A stretch of DNA of 64,000 nucleotides, taken from contig NZ_JAGQCE010000002.1 in the NCBI RefSeq assembly GCF_024345995.1, positions 1 to 64,000 on the forward strand, written 5' to 3'. The DNA is from Synechococcus sp. Cruz-7E5 (lineage in GTDB: Bacteria; Cyanobacteriota; Cyanobacteriia; PCC-6307; Cyanobiaceae). Positions within the stretch are counted from its first letter, which is position 1, and every line of letters starts with the position of its first letter. The notes under the pieces are model-generated. The model did not search any database, had not been told where the DNA came from, and saw nothing but the letters and a program-made list of their open reading frames with translations. Below, one piece after another: positions 1-7,671 of the stretch. Both the position numbers and the translations under genes were made by a program.

Positions 1-72
1 ACTGGCCGGGATCCGCTCCTCGATCGAGACGTAGGAGAACAGTGAGCCGCTGCGCTCCTGCTGACCTCGCAT
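1..72 (-). mobile_element. IS transposase, N-terminal 24 residues (cut by window edge)
   Basis: Read leftward from the ATG at 72 the frame gives MRGQQERSGSLFSYVSIEER followed by IPAS and then leaves the window. This opening (basic start, LFSYVS-x-EER-IP) is typical of DDE transposases of the IS5/IS1182 type, which begin with a short FSY segment before the HPLR motif. Only 24 residues are visible, so the family call rests on motif recognition and cannot show whether the element is intact. The neighbouring truncated OsmC fragment at 155-367 fits insertion or rearrangement at this point. Confidence 0.6.
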
Positions 73-154
73 CACGGCTGTGCGGTTGCCCCATTTTCGC
101 AGGGTGGGCGGGTTTTTCAGCAAACTCCTAAGACGCTTCACTCCCCCGCACTCT

Positions 155-367
155 TCAGTTCGACTGCACGTTGAACACAGGGGAGAACTCAGCCAGCTCC
201 CGGATCCGCGGCAGATCTTCGGGGCGAGCGTTCACCCGGAAGCTGGCACGGATCTCGGTAAAACCTTTCGGCACAGCAGGATTGAGACCGAGGAACCCAT
301 TGAGGTCGATGTCGCCCTCCAATTCGGACTCGAGGGCTTCGATCGAAATCCCACGCTGGCGGTTCAT
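155..367 (-). pseudogene. OsmC-family protein remnant (C-terminal half only)
   Basis: The 70 residues match the C-terminal half of OsmC/Ohr-like peroxidase-family proteins. The segment GISIEALESELEGDIDLNGF followed by a glycine/proline turn, a beta strand (FTEIRASFRVNA) and the ending FSPVFN is characteristic. Family members are about 135-180 residues, so roughly the first half, including the first catalytic cysteine, is missing. No upstream coding sequence can supply it because the debranching-enzyme stop lies at 372. I infer a decayed fragment left by a deletion whose junction is near 350-372, possibly linked to the IS at the left edge. Expression as a 70-residue protein is possible but not supported. 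Confidence 0.65.
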
Positions 368-371
368 CGGC

Positions 372-2453
372 TCACTGCTCCGCCTGTTCCTGGAGGGCGA
401 AGACGGCCACCAGCGAGCGCGGTTCGACCCGTTGATGGGTCGTCGTCAACGCAGGGGAGGAACCCCAGTCGTGAATGTCGTCAGGGCTGGGCTGGGCGGT
501 GTCGATCCAGCATCGCCAGCGCGTGCCCCAACCCTCGACCGGCGGCAGCTCGAAGGACAGAGCCTCCCAGAAGGCATTCACCATCAGGTGCACCCGGAAG
601 CGGTTGGCGATGCTGCGGATCGTCAGGGCGAAGGAGCGCGACGACTCACTCCAGTCGGGCTGGTCCAGCGCCACCCCATGCCAGTCGATCCTGCTTTCGC
701 GCAGCAGGTCGTTGAGGCTGAGCCGGCGTTGATCGATAACCACATCTCTGTGCATCCGCGCAGCCACGAGCTGCTTCACAAAGCGATGGACGTCAGCGTG
801 ACGCTCCAGCAGCGACCAGTCGAACCAGCTGAGCGGATTGTCCTGGCAGTAGGCGTTGTTGTTGCCGGCCTGGCTGCGGCACACCTCATCGCCCATCGCC
901 AGCATCGGGGAGCCGATGGCCAGCAGCAGCACAGCCAGAAAGTTGCGGATCTGCCGCTGGCGCAGCGCCTGAACGCCTGGGTCGTCGCTGGGGCCTTCCA
1001 CGCCGCAGTTCCAGCTGGCGTTATCGCTGGCGCCGTCGCGATTGGCTTCGCCATTGGCATCGTTGTGCTTCTCGTTGTAAGCCACCAGATCGGCCAGGGT
1101 GAAGCCGTCGTGGCAGGTGATGAAGTTGACGCTCTGCTCCGCCTCCCGCTCCTCGTGGCCGTAGAGGTCGGGGCTGCCCAGCAGCCGCAGCGCCGCCCTG
1201 GGCACCTGCCCGGGGTCCCCCTTGAGGAACCGGCGCAGATCGTCGCGGAACTGGCCGTTCCATTCCTGCCAGCTGTCGCCGATGAAGCTGCCCACCTGAT
1301 AGAGCCCCGCCGCATCCCAGGCCTCAGCGATCAGCTTGGTTCCGGCGAGCACCGGATCGGTCTCGATGTCGAACAGCACCGGCGGCAGCCGATGCGGCTG
1401 CCCGGTTTCATCGCGAGAGAGCACCGAAGCCAGATCGAAGCGGAACCCATCCACATGCATGCACTGCACCCAGTGGCGCAGGCTGTGGCGAATCAGACGG
1501 CGAACCACTGGATGATTGGCATTGAGCGTGTTGCCGCAGCCACTGAAATTGGCGTAGCGGCTGCGGTCGGCCTCCAGGTGGTAATAAGACTCATTGGCCA
1601 GCCCCCGAAAGCAGAAGCTGGGCCCGCGCTCATCCCCTTCGGCGGTGTGGTTGAACACCACGTCGAGAATCACCTCGATGCCGGCGCGATGCAGGGCCTT
1701 CACCATGTCGCGGAATTCGTCCAGCGGCGCCAGCGGATCCCGGCTGGAGCAGTAGCCGCTGTGGGGAGCCAGCAAGGAAACAGGTGAATAGCCCCAGTAG
1801 TTGCTGAGCCCAACGGGTGCATCGAGCGGATCGAACTGGAACACCGGCAGCAACTCCACCGCCGTGATGCCCAGATCCACCAGATAGGGGATCTTCTCCA
1901 CCAGGCCGGCGTAGGTGCCGGCCAGCTCCGGGGCCACGCCGGAGCTGGGGTGACGGGTGAAGCCCCTCACATGCAGTTCGTAGATCACCGTCTCGGCATG
2001 GGAGCGCTGCAGCGGCCGGTCCCCCTCCCAGTCGTAGAGAGCGGGGTCGGCCACCACGCTCTTCATCGCGGTGGCATGACCATCGGCGCTGGAGCGGCCC
2101 TGGGCGCGCCTGTAACCAGGGGGGGTGACGACCGCCAGCCCATAGGGATCGAGCAGAAGGTTGCGCTCATCGAAGCGGAGGCCCAGGTCCGGCCGATGGG
2201 GTCCTGAGACCCGATAGCCATAGAGCTGGCCGGCGCCGATGCCATCGACAAGGCAATGCCAGTAGTGGTAGGTGCGGTGACGGGTGGGATCCAGCCGCAC
2301 CACCCGAGTGGCTTCCGCCGCATCTTCACGCTCAAACAGCAACAGCTCCACCGCAGTGGCGTATTTCGAATAGACGCTGAAGTTGACCCCACCCCCCCAG
2401 ACCGTGGCGCCAAGGGGCGCGCTGCGGCCGTTCCAGATGGTTGTCGATCCCAT
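372..2453 (-). CDS. glgX: glycogen debranching enzyme (GlgX / isoamylase type)
   Basis: This GH13 alpha-1,6-glucosidase removes branches during glycogen breakdown in the cytosol. An N-terminal CBM48-like domain (SAPLGATVWGGGVNFSVYSK) is followed by the GH13 barrel with VIYELHVRGFT, DVVFNHT, the nucleophile region GFRFDLASVL, the acid/base region LIAEAWDAAG and the transition-state stabiliser region FITCHDGFTL. The length of about 690 residues is normal. I chose the ATG at 2453 because it places the family start (SxPLGAT) near residue 10. An in-frame ATG at 2537 would add 28 residues and overlap the divergent transketolase-like gene. The first codons face that gene across about 100 bp, so the two share a promoter region. 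Confidence 0.93.
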   Translation of the reverse strand: MGSTTIWNGRSAPLGATVWGGGVNFSVYSKYATAVELLLFEREDAAEATRVVRLDPTRHRTYHYWHCLVDGIGAGQLYGYRVSGPHRPDLGLRFDERNLLLDPYGLAVVTPPGYRRAQGRSSADGHATAMKSVVADPALYDWEGDRPLQRSHAETVIYELHVRGFTRHPSSGVAPELAGTYAGLVEKIPYLVDLGITAVELLPVFQFDPLDAPVGLSNYWGYSPVSLLAPHSGYCSSRDPLAPLDEFRDMVKALHRAGIEVILDVVFNHTAEGDERGPSFCFRGLANESYYHLEADRSRYANFSGCGNTLNANHPVVRRLIRHSLRHWVQCMHVDGFRFDLASVLSRDETGQPHRLPPVLFDIETDPVLAGTKLIAEAWDAAGLYQVGSFIGDSWQEWNGQFRDDLRRFLKGDPGQVPRAALRLLGSPDLYGHEEREAEQSVNFITCHDGFTLADLVAYNEKHNDANGEANRDGASDNASWNCGVEGPSDDPGVQALRQRQIRNFLAVLLLAIGSPMLAMGDEVCRSQAGNNNAYCQDNPLSWFDWSLLERHADVHRFVKQLVAARMHRDVVIDQRRLSLNDLLRESRIDWHGVALDQPDWSESSRSFALTIRSIANRFRVHLMVNAFWEALSFELPPVEGWGTRWRCWIDTAQPSPDDIHDWGSSPALTTTHQRVEPRSLVAVFALQEQAEQ

Positions 2454-2552
2454 GCCCTGAACCGTCGGCCGGTGAGTGACGACTTCATCTTCTGACCTCA
2501 GCGGCGAGCTCGCCCAGAAGTGCTGGAATGCGGCCACTCCCTGAGCGCAGCC

Positions 2553-4469
2553 ATGACCGCCACGATCTCAACCCCATTTCCGATCGATCTGGCCGCCTTC
2601 CAGCCGCTTGCCCTCGATCCGGATCAGCCCAGCCTGAGCGCCAGCCAGCGGGAGGCGCTCCGCGCCAACATCCAGCTCTGCCGCGACGCGATCATCTTCT
2701 TCACGGCCACCGGTGCGGCCCGGGGCGTGGGCGGTCACAGTGGCGGTCCCTTCGACACGGTGCCGGAGGTGATGATTCTTGATGCCTTCTTCCGCGGCGC
2801 GCCGGATCGTTTCCTGCCGGTGTTCTTCGATGAGGCCGGTCACCGGGTGGCCACCCAATACCTGATCAGCGTGCTGCGGGGCGAGCTGCCGGCCGAGGCG
2901 CTGCTGCAATACCGCGCCGCCCACTCCAGGCTGCCTGGCCATCCGGAGCTGGGTTTCACCCCTGGTGTGCAGTTCAGCTCGGGCCGGCTCGGTCACCTCT
3001 GGCCGTTCGTGAACGGCGTCGCCCTGGCCCACCCCGGCAAAACCCTGTTCTGCCTCGGCTCCGACGGCGCCCAGCAGGAGGGCGATGACGCCGAGGCGGC
3101 CCGCTTCGCGGTGGCCCACGGGCTGAACGTGAAGCTGGTGATCGATGACAACGACGTGACGATCGCCGGCCACCCCTCCCAGTACCAGCCCGGCTACGAC
3201 CTGGAGCGCACCCTTGGCGGCCATGGTTTGGCCACCCTGTGCGGCGACGGTGAGGACCTCGACGATCTGCATGGCCGCCTCTGCCGAGCTGTGGGCACGA
3301 ACGGCCCCGTTGCGGTGATCAACAAGCGACCGATGGCGGTTGGAATCGAGGGCCTGGAGGGCACAACCCACGGACACGACGTGATCCCGGTGGACCTGGC
3401 GATCGCTTACCTGGAGCAGCGCGGCCAGGACGGAGCCGCCACCTATCTCAAGGGCATCGTCAAACCCGCCAATCCCGCCACCTTCCTCGGTTCAGGCCAG
3501 CGTCTGGAGGCCAACCGCAACGTGTTCGGCGATGCGGTGGTGGAGATCCTGGGCGGCATGACGCCTGAAAGCCGTAAAGACAGCGTGCTGGTGGTGGACA
3601 GCGACCTGGAGGGCTCCTGCGGTCTGGCCCAGATCCGCAAGGCCTATCCGGAGATCTTCGTCAGCGGCGGCATCATGGAGCGGGCCAATTTCTCGGCGGC
3701 CGCCGGCTTCGGCATGGAGGCCGGCCGCCAGGGGATCTTCGCCACCTTCAGCGCGTTCCTGGAGATGATCATTTCCGAGGTCACCATGGCGCGGCTGAAT
3801 GGGGCCAATGTGCTGAGTCACTTCTCCCATGCCGGCATCGACGACATGGCCGACAACACCTGCCATTTCGGTCTCAACAACTGCTTTGCAGACAATGGAC
3901 TGGAGGAGAACGACAGCACCCGGCTCTATTTCCCGGCTGATGCGGCCCAGATGAAGGCCTGCGTGAAGGCCGTGTTCGCTGATCCCGGCCTGCGCTTCAT
4001 CTTCTCGACCCGCTCGAAGGTGCCCAATCTTCTTGATGCCGCCGGCAACGAACTGCACGGCGAGGGCTATTGCTTTGAGAGTGGCAAAGATGAGCTGGTG
4101 CGCGAGGGCAGTGCCGGCTATGTGGTGAGCTTCGGTGAGTGCCTCTACCGCGCCCTCGATGCGGTGGAGCGGCTGCGGGCGGAAGGGCTCGACGTGGGTC
4201 TGATCAACAAGCCCACCCTCAATGTGGTGGATGAAGCGATGATCGCCAGGGCGGGCGCCTCTCCCTTCGTGCTGGTGGTGGAATCCTTCAACCGCCGCAC
4301 CGGCCTCGGCAGCCGCTACGGCACCTGGCTGCTGGAGCGGGGCTTCACCCCCCGCTACGGCCACCTGGGCACCCACAAGGAGGGCTGCGGCGGCCTCTGG
4401 GAGCAGTTCCCCCACCAGGGCCTCGATCCCGAGGGGATCATCAGCCACGTCAAGGGACTGCTGGGCTGA
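2553..4469 (+). CDS. transketolase-family enzyme (non-canonical paralogue)
   Basis: This is a thiamine-diphosphate-dependent transketolase homologue of 638 residues. The N-terminal domain carries GGHSGGPFD (substrate and ThDP histidine region) and the ThDP/Mg motif GSDGAQQEG ending in DDND. The pyrimidine domain contains GIMERANFSAAAGFGMEAG, with the expected catalytic glutamate, and HFSHAGI. A C-terminal transketolase domain follows. The sequence departs from the standard Calvin-cycle enzyme (for example GSDG replaces GDG), so I take it as a paralogue and not the main tkt. Its divergent pairing with glgX suggests a link between glycogen breakdown and sugar-phosphate exchange, which is inference. 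The ATG at 2553 is preferred over one at 2520, which overlaps glgX further. Confidence 0.85.
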   Translation: MTATISTPFPIDLAAFQPLALDPDQPSLSASQREALRANIQLCRDAIIFFTATGAARGVGGHSGGPFDTVPEVMILDAFFRGAPDRFLPVFFDEAGHRVATQYLISVLRGELPAEALLQYRAAHSRLPGHPELGFTPGVQFSSGRLGHLWPFVNGVALAHPGKTLFCLGSDGAQQEGDDAEAARFAVAHGLNVKLVIDDNDVTIAGHPSQYQPGYDLERTLGGHGLATLCGDGEDLDDLHGRLCRAVGTNGPVAVINKRPMAVGIEGLEGTTHGHDVIPVDLAIAYLEQRGQDGAATYLKGIVKPANPATFLGSGQRLEANRNVFGDAVVEILGGMTPESRKDSVLVVDSDLEGSCGLAQIRKAYPEIFVSGGIMERANFSAAAGFGMEAGRQGIFATFSAFLEMIISEVTMARLNGANVLSHFSHAGIDDMADNTCHFGLNNCFADNGLEENDSTRLYFPADAAQMKACVKAVFADPGLRFIFSTRSKVPNLLDAAGNELHGEGYCFESGKDELVREGSAGYVVSFGECLYRALDAVERLRAEGLDVGLINKPTLNVVDEAMIARAGASPFVLVVESFNRRTGLGSRYGTWLLERGFTPRYGHLGTHKEGCGGLWEQFPHQGLDPEGIISHVKGLLG

Positions 4470-4669
4470 CGAGCCTCGACGACATCACCGCCGGAGCCAT
4501 TTCACACCTGCTGCCTACCCGCCTGCCGGCTGCTCTGCTTCTGCTCACTGCGCTGGCAGCCCCTCCCGGCAGCTCAGCTGGAGCTGCCCCGCTTCAAGAT
4601 GCGTTGGGAAGGGGGAGGATCTCGGATCCACCTTCACGCTGATGCTGATGGGATGGTGATGGGATGAGA

Positions 4670-4702
4670 GCACTCACGCATGAGATCCACATGCGTGAGT
4701 GC
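4670..4702. terminator. perfect 13-bp stem-loop between convergent genes
   Basis: The arms GCACTCACGCATG (4670-4682) and CATGCGTGAGTGC (4690-4702) are exact reverse complements around a 7-base loop. The hairpin sits in the 271-bp gap between the convergent transketolase-like gene (end 4469) and the deformylating-oxygenase-like gene (end 4741). Neither side carries a T-run, so it is not a classical intrinsic terminator. A bidirectional transcription stop, a 3'-end stabiliser or a protein site are all possible. The rest of the gap (4470-4669) shows only a short direct repeat, TGATGGGATG, at about 4647-4667. Confidence 0.5.
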
Positions 4703-4740
4703 GATCAGGGATCATCTGCCATCTCAATGGCCTGGAACGA

Positions 4741-5454
4741 TCAGACCACACCTACGGGTTCGTTCGCTGGTTGCACCCCAGCCACGCGACCGGCCAGCCT
4801 CGCCACCAACCCCCGCGCCTGGCGGGGCTCGAAGCCGATCGACGCCAGCGCGTCTTGAAATCGGCCCACGAATTCAACCACCAGCTCCGTTGGATCGATG
4901 CCGATCGCTCTGAGGTCGTCGCCCAGGCTGTGGAGCATGGCCATGGCCACAGGCACCGCCCGCTCGCAGCATGTCGTGATCGGTGCAGCCACTTCTGGAT
5001 ACCAGGCGGCAAGCCATCGTTCGCCGTAGTCGAGGTGTTCCTCTTCGTCGCCGAGCACTGCCTGGGTGATCGGTACGGCCTCGGCATCGGCGACCGGCAG
5101 GTAGCAGCGGTAGGCAGCCACGGCAAAGCTCTCGATGATCAGGCACTGGATCACCAATGCGCTCACCAGATCGCCGGCATGGATCGCCTGGCGGAACAGC
5201 CCGTGCAGGGGAGCGAACAACCGCCGAGCCAGAGGCAGATCCGGGCGGATGCCCAGGTTGCGGCCGCAACCAACGAAGTCGCGCGCGTGGCGGCCTTCCA
5301 TCGCCGCCAGCCGTTCCAGCTCTTGTCGATCGTCCGGCAGGGCATCGGCCAAGAGCCGGAAATGCCGGTCCGCCAGGCCTTCGCCGACGATCACCATGGC
5401 GTTGATGCGGCTGTAGGCGTTGCGGTAGGTGGCGGTCAGTTCAGGAACGGTCAT
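4741..5454 (-). CDS. aldehyde-deformylating-oxygenase-like ferritin-fold diiron protein
   Basis: This 237-residue protein aligns by eye with cyanobacterial aldehyde-deformylating oxygenase (AD, alkane synthesis) over its whole length. Shared blocks include AYSRINAMVIVGE, MEGRHARDFVGCGRNL, QCLIIESFAVAAY, PVADAEAVPIT and DEEEHLDYGE. All six expected diiron ligands are present: E25, E53, H56, E108, E137 and H140. Sequence around them diverges from canonical enzymes, and no acyl-ACP reductase gene is adjacent, unlike the usual pairing. It is the last gene of a run acsF, glycosyltransferase, this gene, and its ATG at 5454 lies inside the glycosyltransferase 3' end (14-bp overlap). A TTG at 5469 is an alternative start. 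The substrate is unknown; the diiron oxygenase fold is well supported. Confidence 0.8.
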   Translation of the reverse strand: MTVPELTATYRNAYSRINAMVIVGEGLADRHFRLLADALPDDRQELERLAAMEGRHARDFVGCGRNLGIRPDLPLARRLFAPLHGLFRQAIHAGDLVSALVIQCLIIESFAVAAYRCYLPVADAEAVPITQAVLGDEEEHLDYGERWLAAWYPEVAAPITTCCERAVPVAMAMLHSLGDDLRAIGIDPTELVVEFVGRFQDALASIGFEPRQARGLVARLAGRVAGVQPANEPVGVV

Positions 5455-6208
5455 GGCAGCTGCTGACAAGGGGATCAGGCGGTGAAGCGTGAGACGTGAA
5501 TGGCGAAGGGGGTGCCACCAGGGGACGGTTCATGGCCTCGCGGGCCACAAGCCAGCGCTGGGATTCGGGCATGTCCAGGCAGTCGTCGAACCAGGGGCCG
5601 CCGAGCGTGTAGTGCAGCACCTTCGCTGCGGCCGGAACCGGTTGCACCCCAACCAGCACGTTCCACTCCGGCGGCAGTTCGCCGATCTCCCCATCCGCCA
5701 GCCAGCGGAACTGGTGCAGCTCCAGCCCCGTGGCCGTGTTCACGAACTCCGGCGTCAGCGCCGTGCAGCGCTCGCAGTTGAACAGCACCACCGACGACCA
5801 GTTCTTGCGGCCATAGGGCGTCTGCGGCATGCCCTGGAACTTCAGCCCCTCCTCACACTCGTGCTGGTGCTTCACCACCTGAACCGCCATGCTCTCGTCG
5901 CGCAGCGCCCAGAGTTCGGCGATGTCGCCCAGGCAGAGCATGTCGGCGTCGATGAACAGGGCCCAGCCCTGGTAGCCGGCCAGCCATGGCACCAGGAAGC
6001 GGCTGAAGGAGAAATCGGTGCTCTGCTTCGGGTCACGCTCACGGGTGTACACGCCCCTGAGCTGATCAAGCCGCACCTGGCCGATCTGCACCGGGATGCT
6101 GGCGTGGGCCTGGAACGAGGCGGTGAGCACGTTCACGGCCACCTCTTCGCGGGGGTCGTAGCCGATGAAAACCCGCGCCACTGGGGCGCCGTCGAGGTCG
6201 TGGGTCAT
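5441..6208 (-). CDS. glycosyltransferase (GT8-like nucleotide-sugar fold)
   Basis: This 255-residue protein resembles GT-A fold glycosyltransferases. It begins with RVFIGYDPREEVAVNVLTAS, carries the DxD metal/nucleotide-sugar motif in ALFIDADMLCLGDI near residue 92, and ends the catalytic part with LHYTLGGPWFD, a histidine-containing block common in GT8-like enzymes. Its donor and acceptor cannot be read from sequence. Its ATG overlaps the acsF stop (ATGA at 6205-6208), and its own stop lies inside the following deformylating-oxygenase-like gene, so the three are probably translated together. The last 25 residues are proline/serine-rich and not conserved-looking. Confidence 0.75.
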   Translation of the reverse strand: MTHDLDGAPVARVFIGYDPREEVAVNVLTASFQAHASIPVQIGQVRLDQLRGVYTRERDPKQSTDFSFSRFLVPWLAGYQGWALFIDADMLCLGDIAELWALRDESMAVQVVKHQHECEEGLKFQGMPQTPYGRKNWSSVVLFNCERCTALTPEFVNTATGLELHQFRWLADGEIGELPPEWNVLVGVQPVPAAAKVLHYTLGGPWFDDCLDMPESQRWLVAREAMNRPLVAPPSPFTSHASPPDPLVSSCHDRS

Positions 6209-7233
6209 GCCGCCGAAGCCGGAACCATCGGCTGCAGGAATTGCTGGAGCAGCAGCTGCCCGAAGCGCAGCCGCCGACCGAGTTGCCTCAGGAGCCCTGC
6301 CCCCTCGGCCTTGCCGGCCTGCAGCTCGCGATGGCAGGCCACCATCCGGTCGCGCAGTTCCAGGTAGCGGCTGCCCTCAAGGTCGAACACCCAGGGGAAG
6401 GCGCGGCGGGCGGTGCGGTTGGTCTGGCGCATCACCTCAGCATCGAAGGCGGCCGGATCCATGCCCAGCAGACGGTAGAAGTCGCCCCGCTCGCACACCG
6501 TCAGGCTGTGGGTGAGGAACACACTCCAGAGGAAGAAGCGGCTGAGCAGCCGTCCGCGCAGGCCATGGCGCAGGCCGGGCCAGCAACGGATCAGCATGTT
6601 GAAGATGTCGCCGTGGCGGTTCTCGTCCTGGCACCAGGGTTCGAAGAAATCGAACAGCGGCGTAAAATTATTACCCGGACTCGCCTTGAGATGGCGATCG
6701 ATCAGAATGTAGCGCCAGTAGCCTATTTTCTCGGAAAGAAACACGCTGTAGAGCACCCAGCTGAGCGGGAACCAGGTGATCGGCCGCCTGGTGCTGAGCT
6801 TGGGCAGATCGAGTGTGATGCCCTCGGCGACCAGCGCGCGGTTGAGAAAGCCGGCATGGCGGGCCTCATCCCGCGCCATCAGCTGGAACAGGCGTCCGAG
6901 CTCGGGGCGCTCCGCCTGGAAGAGGCGCCTGGAGAGTTCCTTGAACAGCAGGAACCCCGAGAACTCCGACACGCAGGATCGGACCAGGTAGCTCTCATAG
7001 GCCTCCTTCTCCTCCGGGCTGAGGTTCTTGAGACGGTCCAGCGGCGCCTTGCGATCGAAGTGGTCGCGGTTGTAGTCGGCCTCCATTTCGTTGAGCATCG
7101 CCTCGAAGGCCGGCCGCTGGCCATTGAGGTCGGTGCGGGCCGCTTTCTCGATCTCGGTGGTGTAGAAGCGCGGCGTGAGCAGGTCCTCGCGCAGGTGCGG
7201 AGTGGTGGCCGGGGCTGCAGTGGCGGTGGTCAT
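6205..7233 (-). CDS. acsF: Mg-protoporphyrin IX monomethyl ester (oxidative) cyclase
   Basis: AcsF uses a diiron centre and O2 to form the isocyclic ring of chlorophyll. The 342-residue protein has the expected start LLTPRFYTTEIEK and the ligand motifs SEFSGFLLFKEL (E90), ARDEARHAGFLN (E123, H126), FLSEKIGYWRY and CQDENRHGDIFN. The ATG at 7233 is preferred to a site 14 codons upstream because it starts just before the conserved region. Many cyanobacteria carry two cyclases used at different oxygen levels; whether this is the main or the alternative copy cannot be told here. It leads a three-gene overlapping run and is divergent from an ArsR-type regulator, which suggests regulated rather than constitutive expression. 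Confidence 0.92.
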   Translation of the reverse strand: MTTATAAPATTPHLREDLLTPRFYTTEIEKAARTDLNGQRPAFEAMLNEMEADYNRDHFDRKAPLDRLKNLSPEEKEAYESYLVRSCVSEFSGFLLFKELSRRLFQAERPELGRLFQLMARDEARHAGFLNRALVAEGITLDLPKLSTRRPITWFPLSWVLYSVFLSEKIGYWRYILIDRHLKASPGNNFTPLFDFFEPWCQDENRHGDIFNMLIRCWPGLRHGLRGRLLSRFFLWSVFLTHSLTVCERGDFYRLLGMDPAAFDAEVMRQTNRTARRAFPWVFDLEGSRYLELRDRMVACHRELQAGKAEGAGLLRQLGRRLRFGQLLLQQFLQPMVPASAA

Positions 7234-7305
7234 CGGCGGGGGTGCGCTCTGACGCGAAATGCATAACGACAGCATGATACTACGAAAAGCCGTCTTTGCA
7301 TTCCA

Positions 7306-7323
7306 GCGCTGCCGCGGCAGCGC
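7306..7323. promoter_or_regulatory. 18-bp perfect palindrome in the acsF/arsR divergent promoter
   Basis: The sequence GCGCTGCCGCGGCAGCGC is identical to its reverse complement. It lies 73 bp upstream of the acsF ATG and 43 bp upstream of the ArsR-type ATG, within a 132-bp divergent intergenic region. ArsR-family repressors usually bind such dyads in their own promoters, so it is a candidate operator serving both arms. The assignment is inference, since high GC makes short palindromes more likely by chance, though 18 bp perfect is unusual. Confidence 0.5.
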
Positions 7324-7365
7324 GCTAAAGTTTCATTGCAGCCTGTGCTCCCGCGTGACGCCGCC

Positions 7366-7671
7366 ATGGAAGCCCTTGCCGACTACTTCAAGGTGTTCTC
7401 CGAGCCCAACCGCCTCACGGTTCTGGAGGCCCTGCGCTCCGGAGCCCTCAATGTCACCGCGGTGGTGGAGAAGACCGGCCTCAGTCAGGCACTGGTCTCG
7501 AAGCACCTCAAGTTGCTGATGATCGCCGGTGTGGTGCGTCGCCGGCCAGAAGGCAGCCTTGTGTTTTACGACGTGATCGACAAGGGGGTGTTCCGGCTGA
7601 TGGCCCAGGCCGAAAAGCTGTTGCTGGCGGCCCGCCGCCAGCAACTCGATGATCTGGCGGCGATCTTCTGA
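7366..7671 (+). CDS. ArsR/SmtB-family transcriptional regulator
   Basis: This 101-residue winged-helix protein has the ArsR layout. Helix 1-2 is ADYFKVFSEPNRLTVLEALRSG, the recognition helix is SQALVSKHLKLLMIAGVV, and the wing is RRRPEGSLVFYDV. It contains no cysteine, and its only histidine is in the recognition helix, so the classical metal-thiolate sensing sites are absent and the inducer must be something else. It is divergent from acsF and is the first gene of a six-gene run: its stop overlaps the start of the pentapeptide gene (TGATG). I chose the ATG at 7366; a CTG-free upstream extension to 7336 adds ten unconserved residues. It probably represses its own operon and perhaps acsF. Confidence 0.88.
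   Translation: MEALADYFKVFSEPNRLTVLEALRSGALNVTAVVEKTGLSQALVSKHLKLLMIAGVVRRRPEGSLVFYDVIDKGVFRLMAQAEKLLLAARRQQLDDLAAIF

Noticed and set aside
171-1787. Long + strand open frame opposite the debranching enzyme
   Set aside because: It is antisense to glgX, has alanine/valine/histidine-rich residue use expected from reading high-GC codons backwards, and no recognisable domain.
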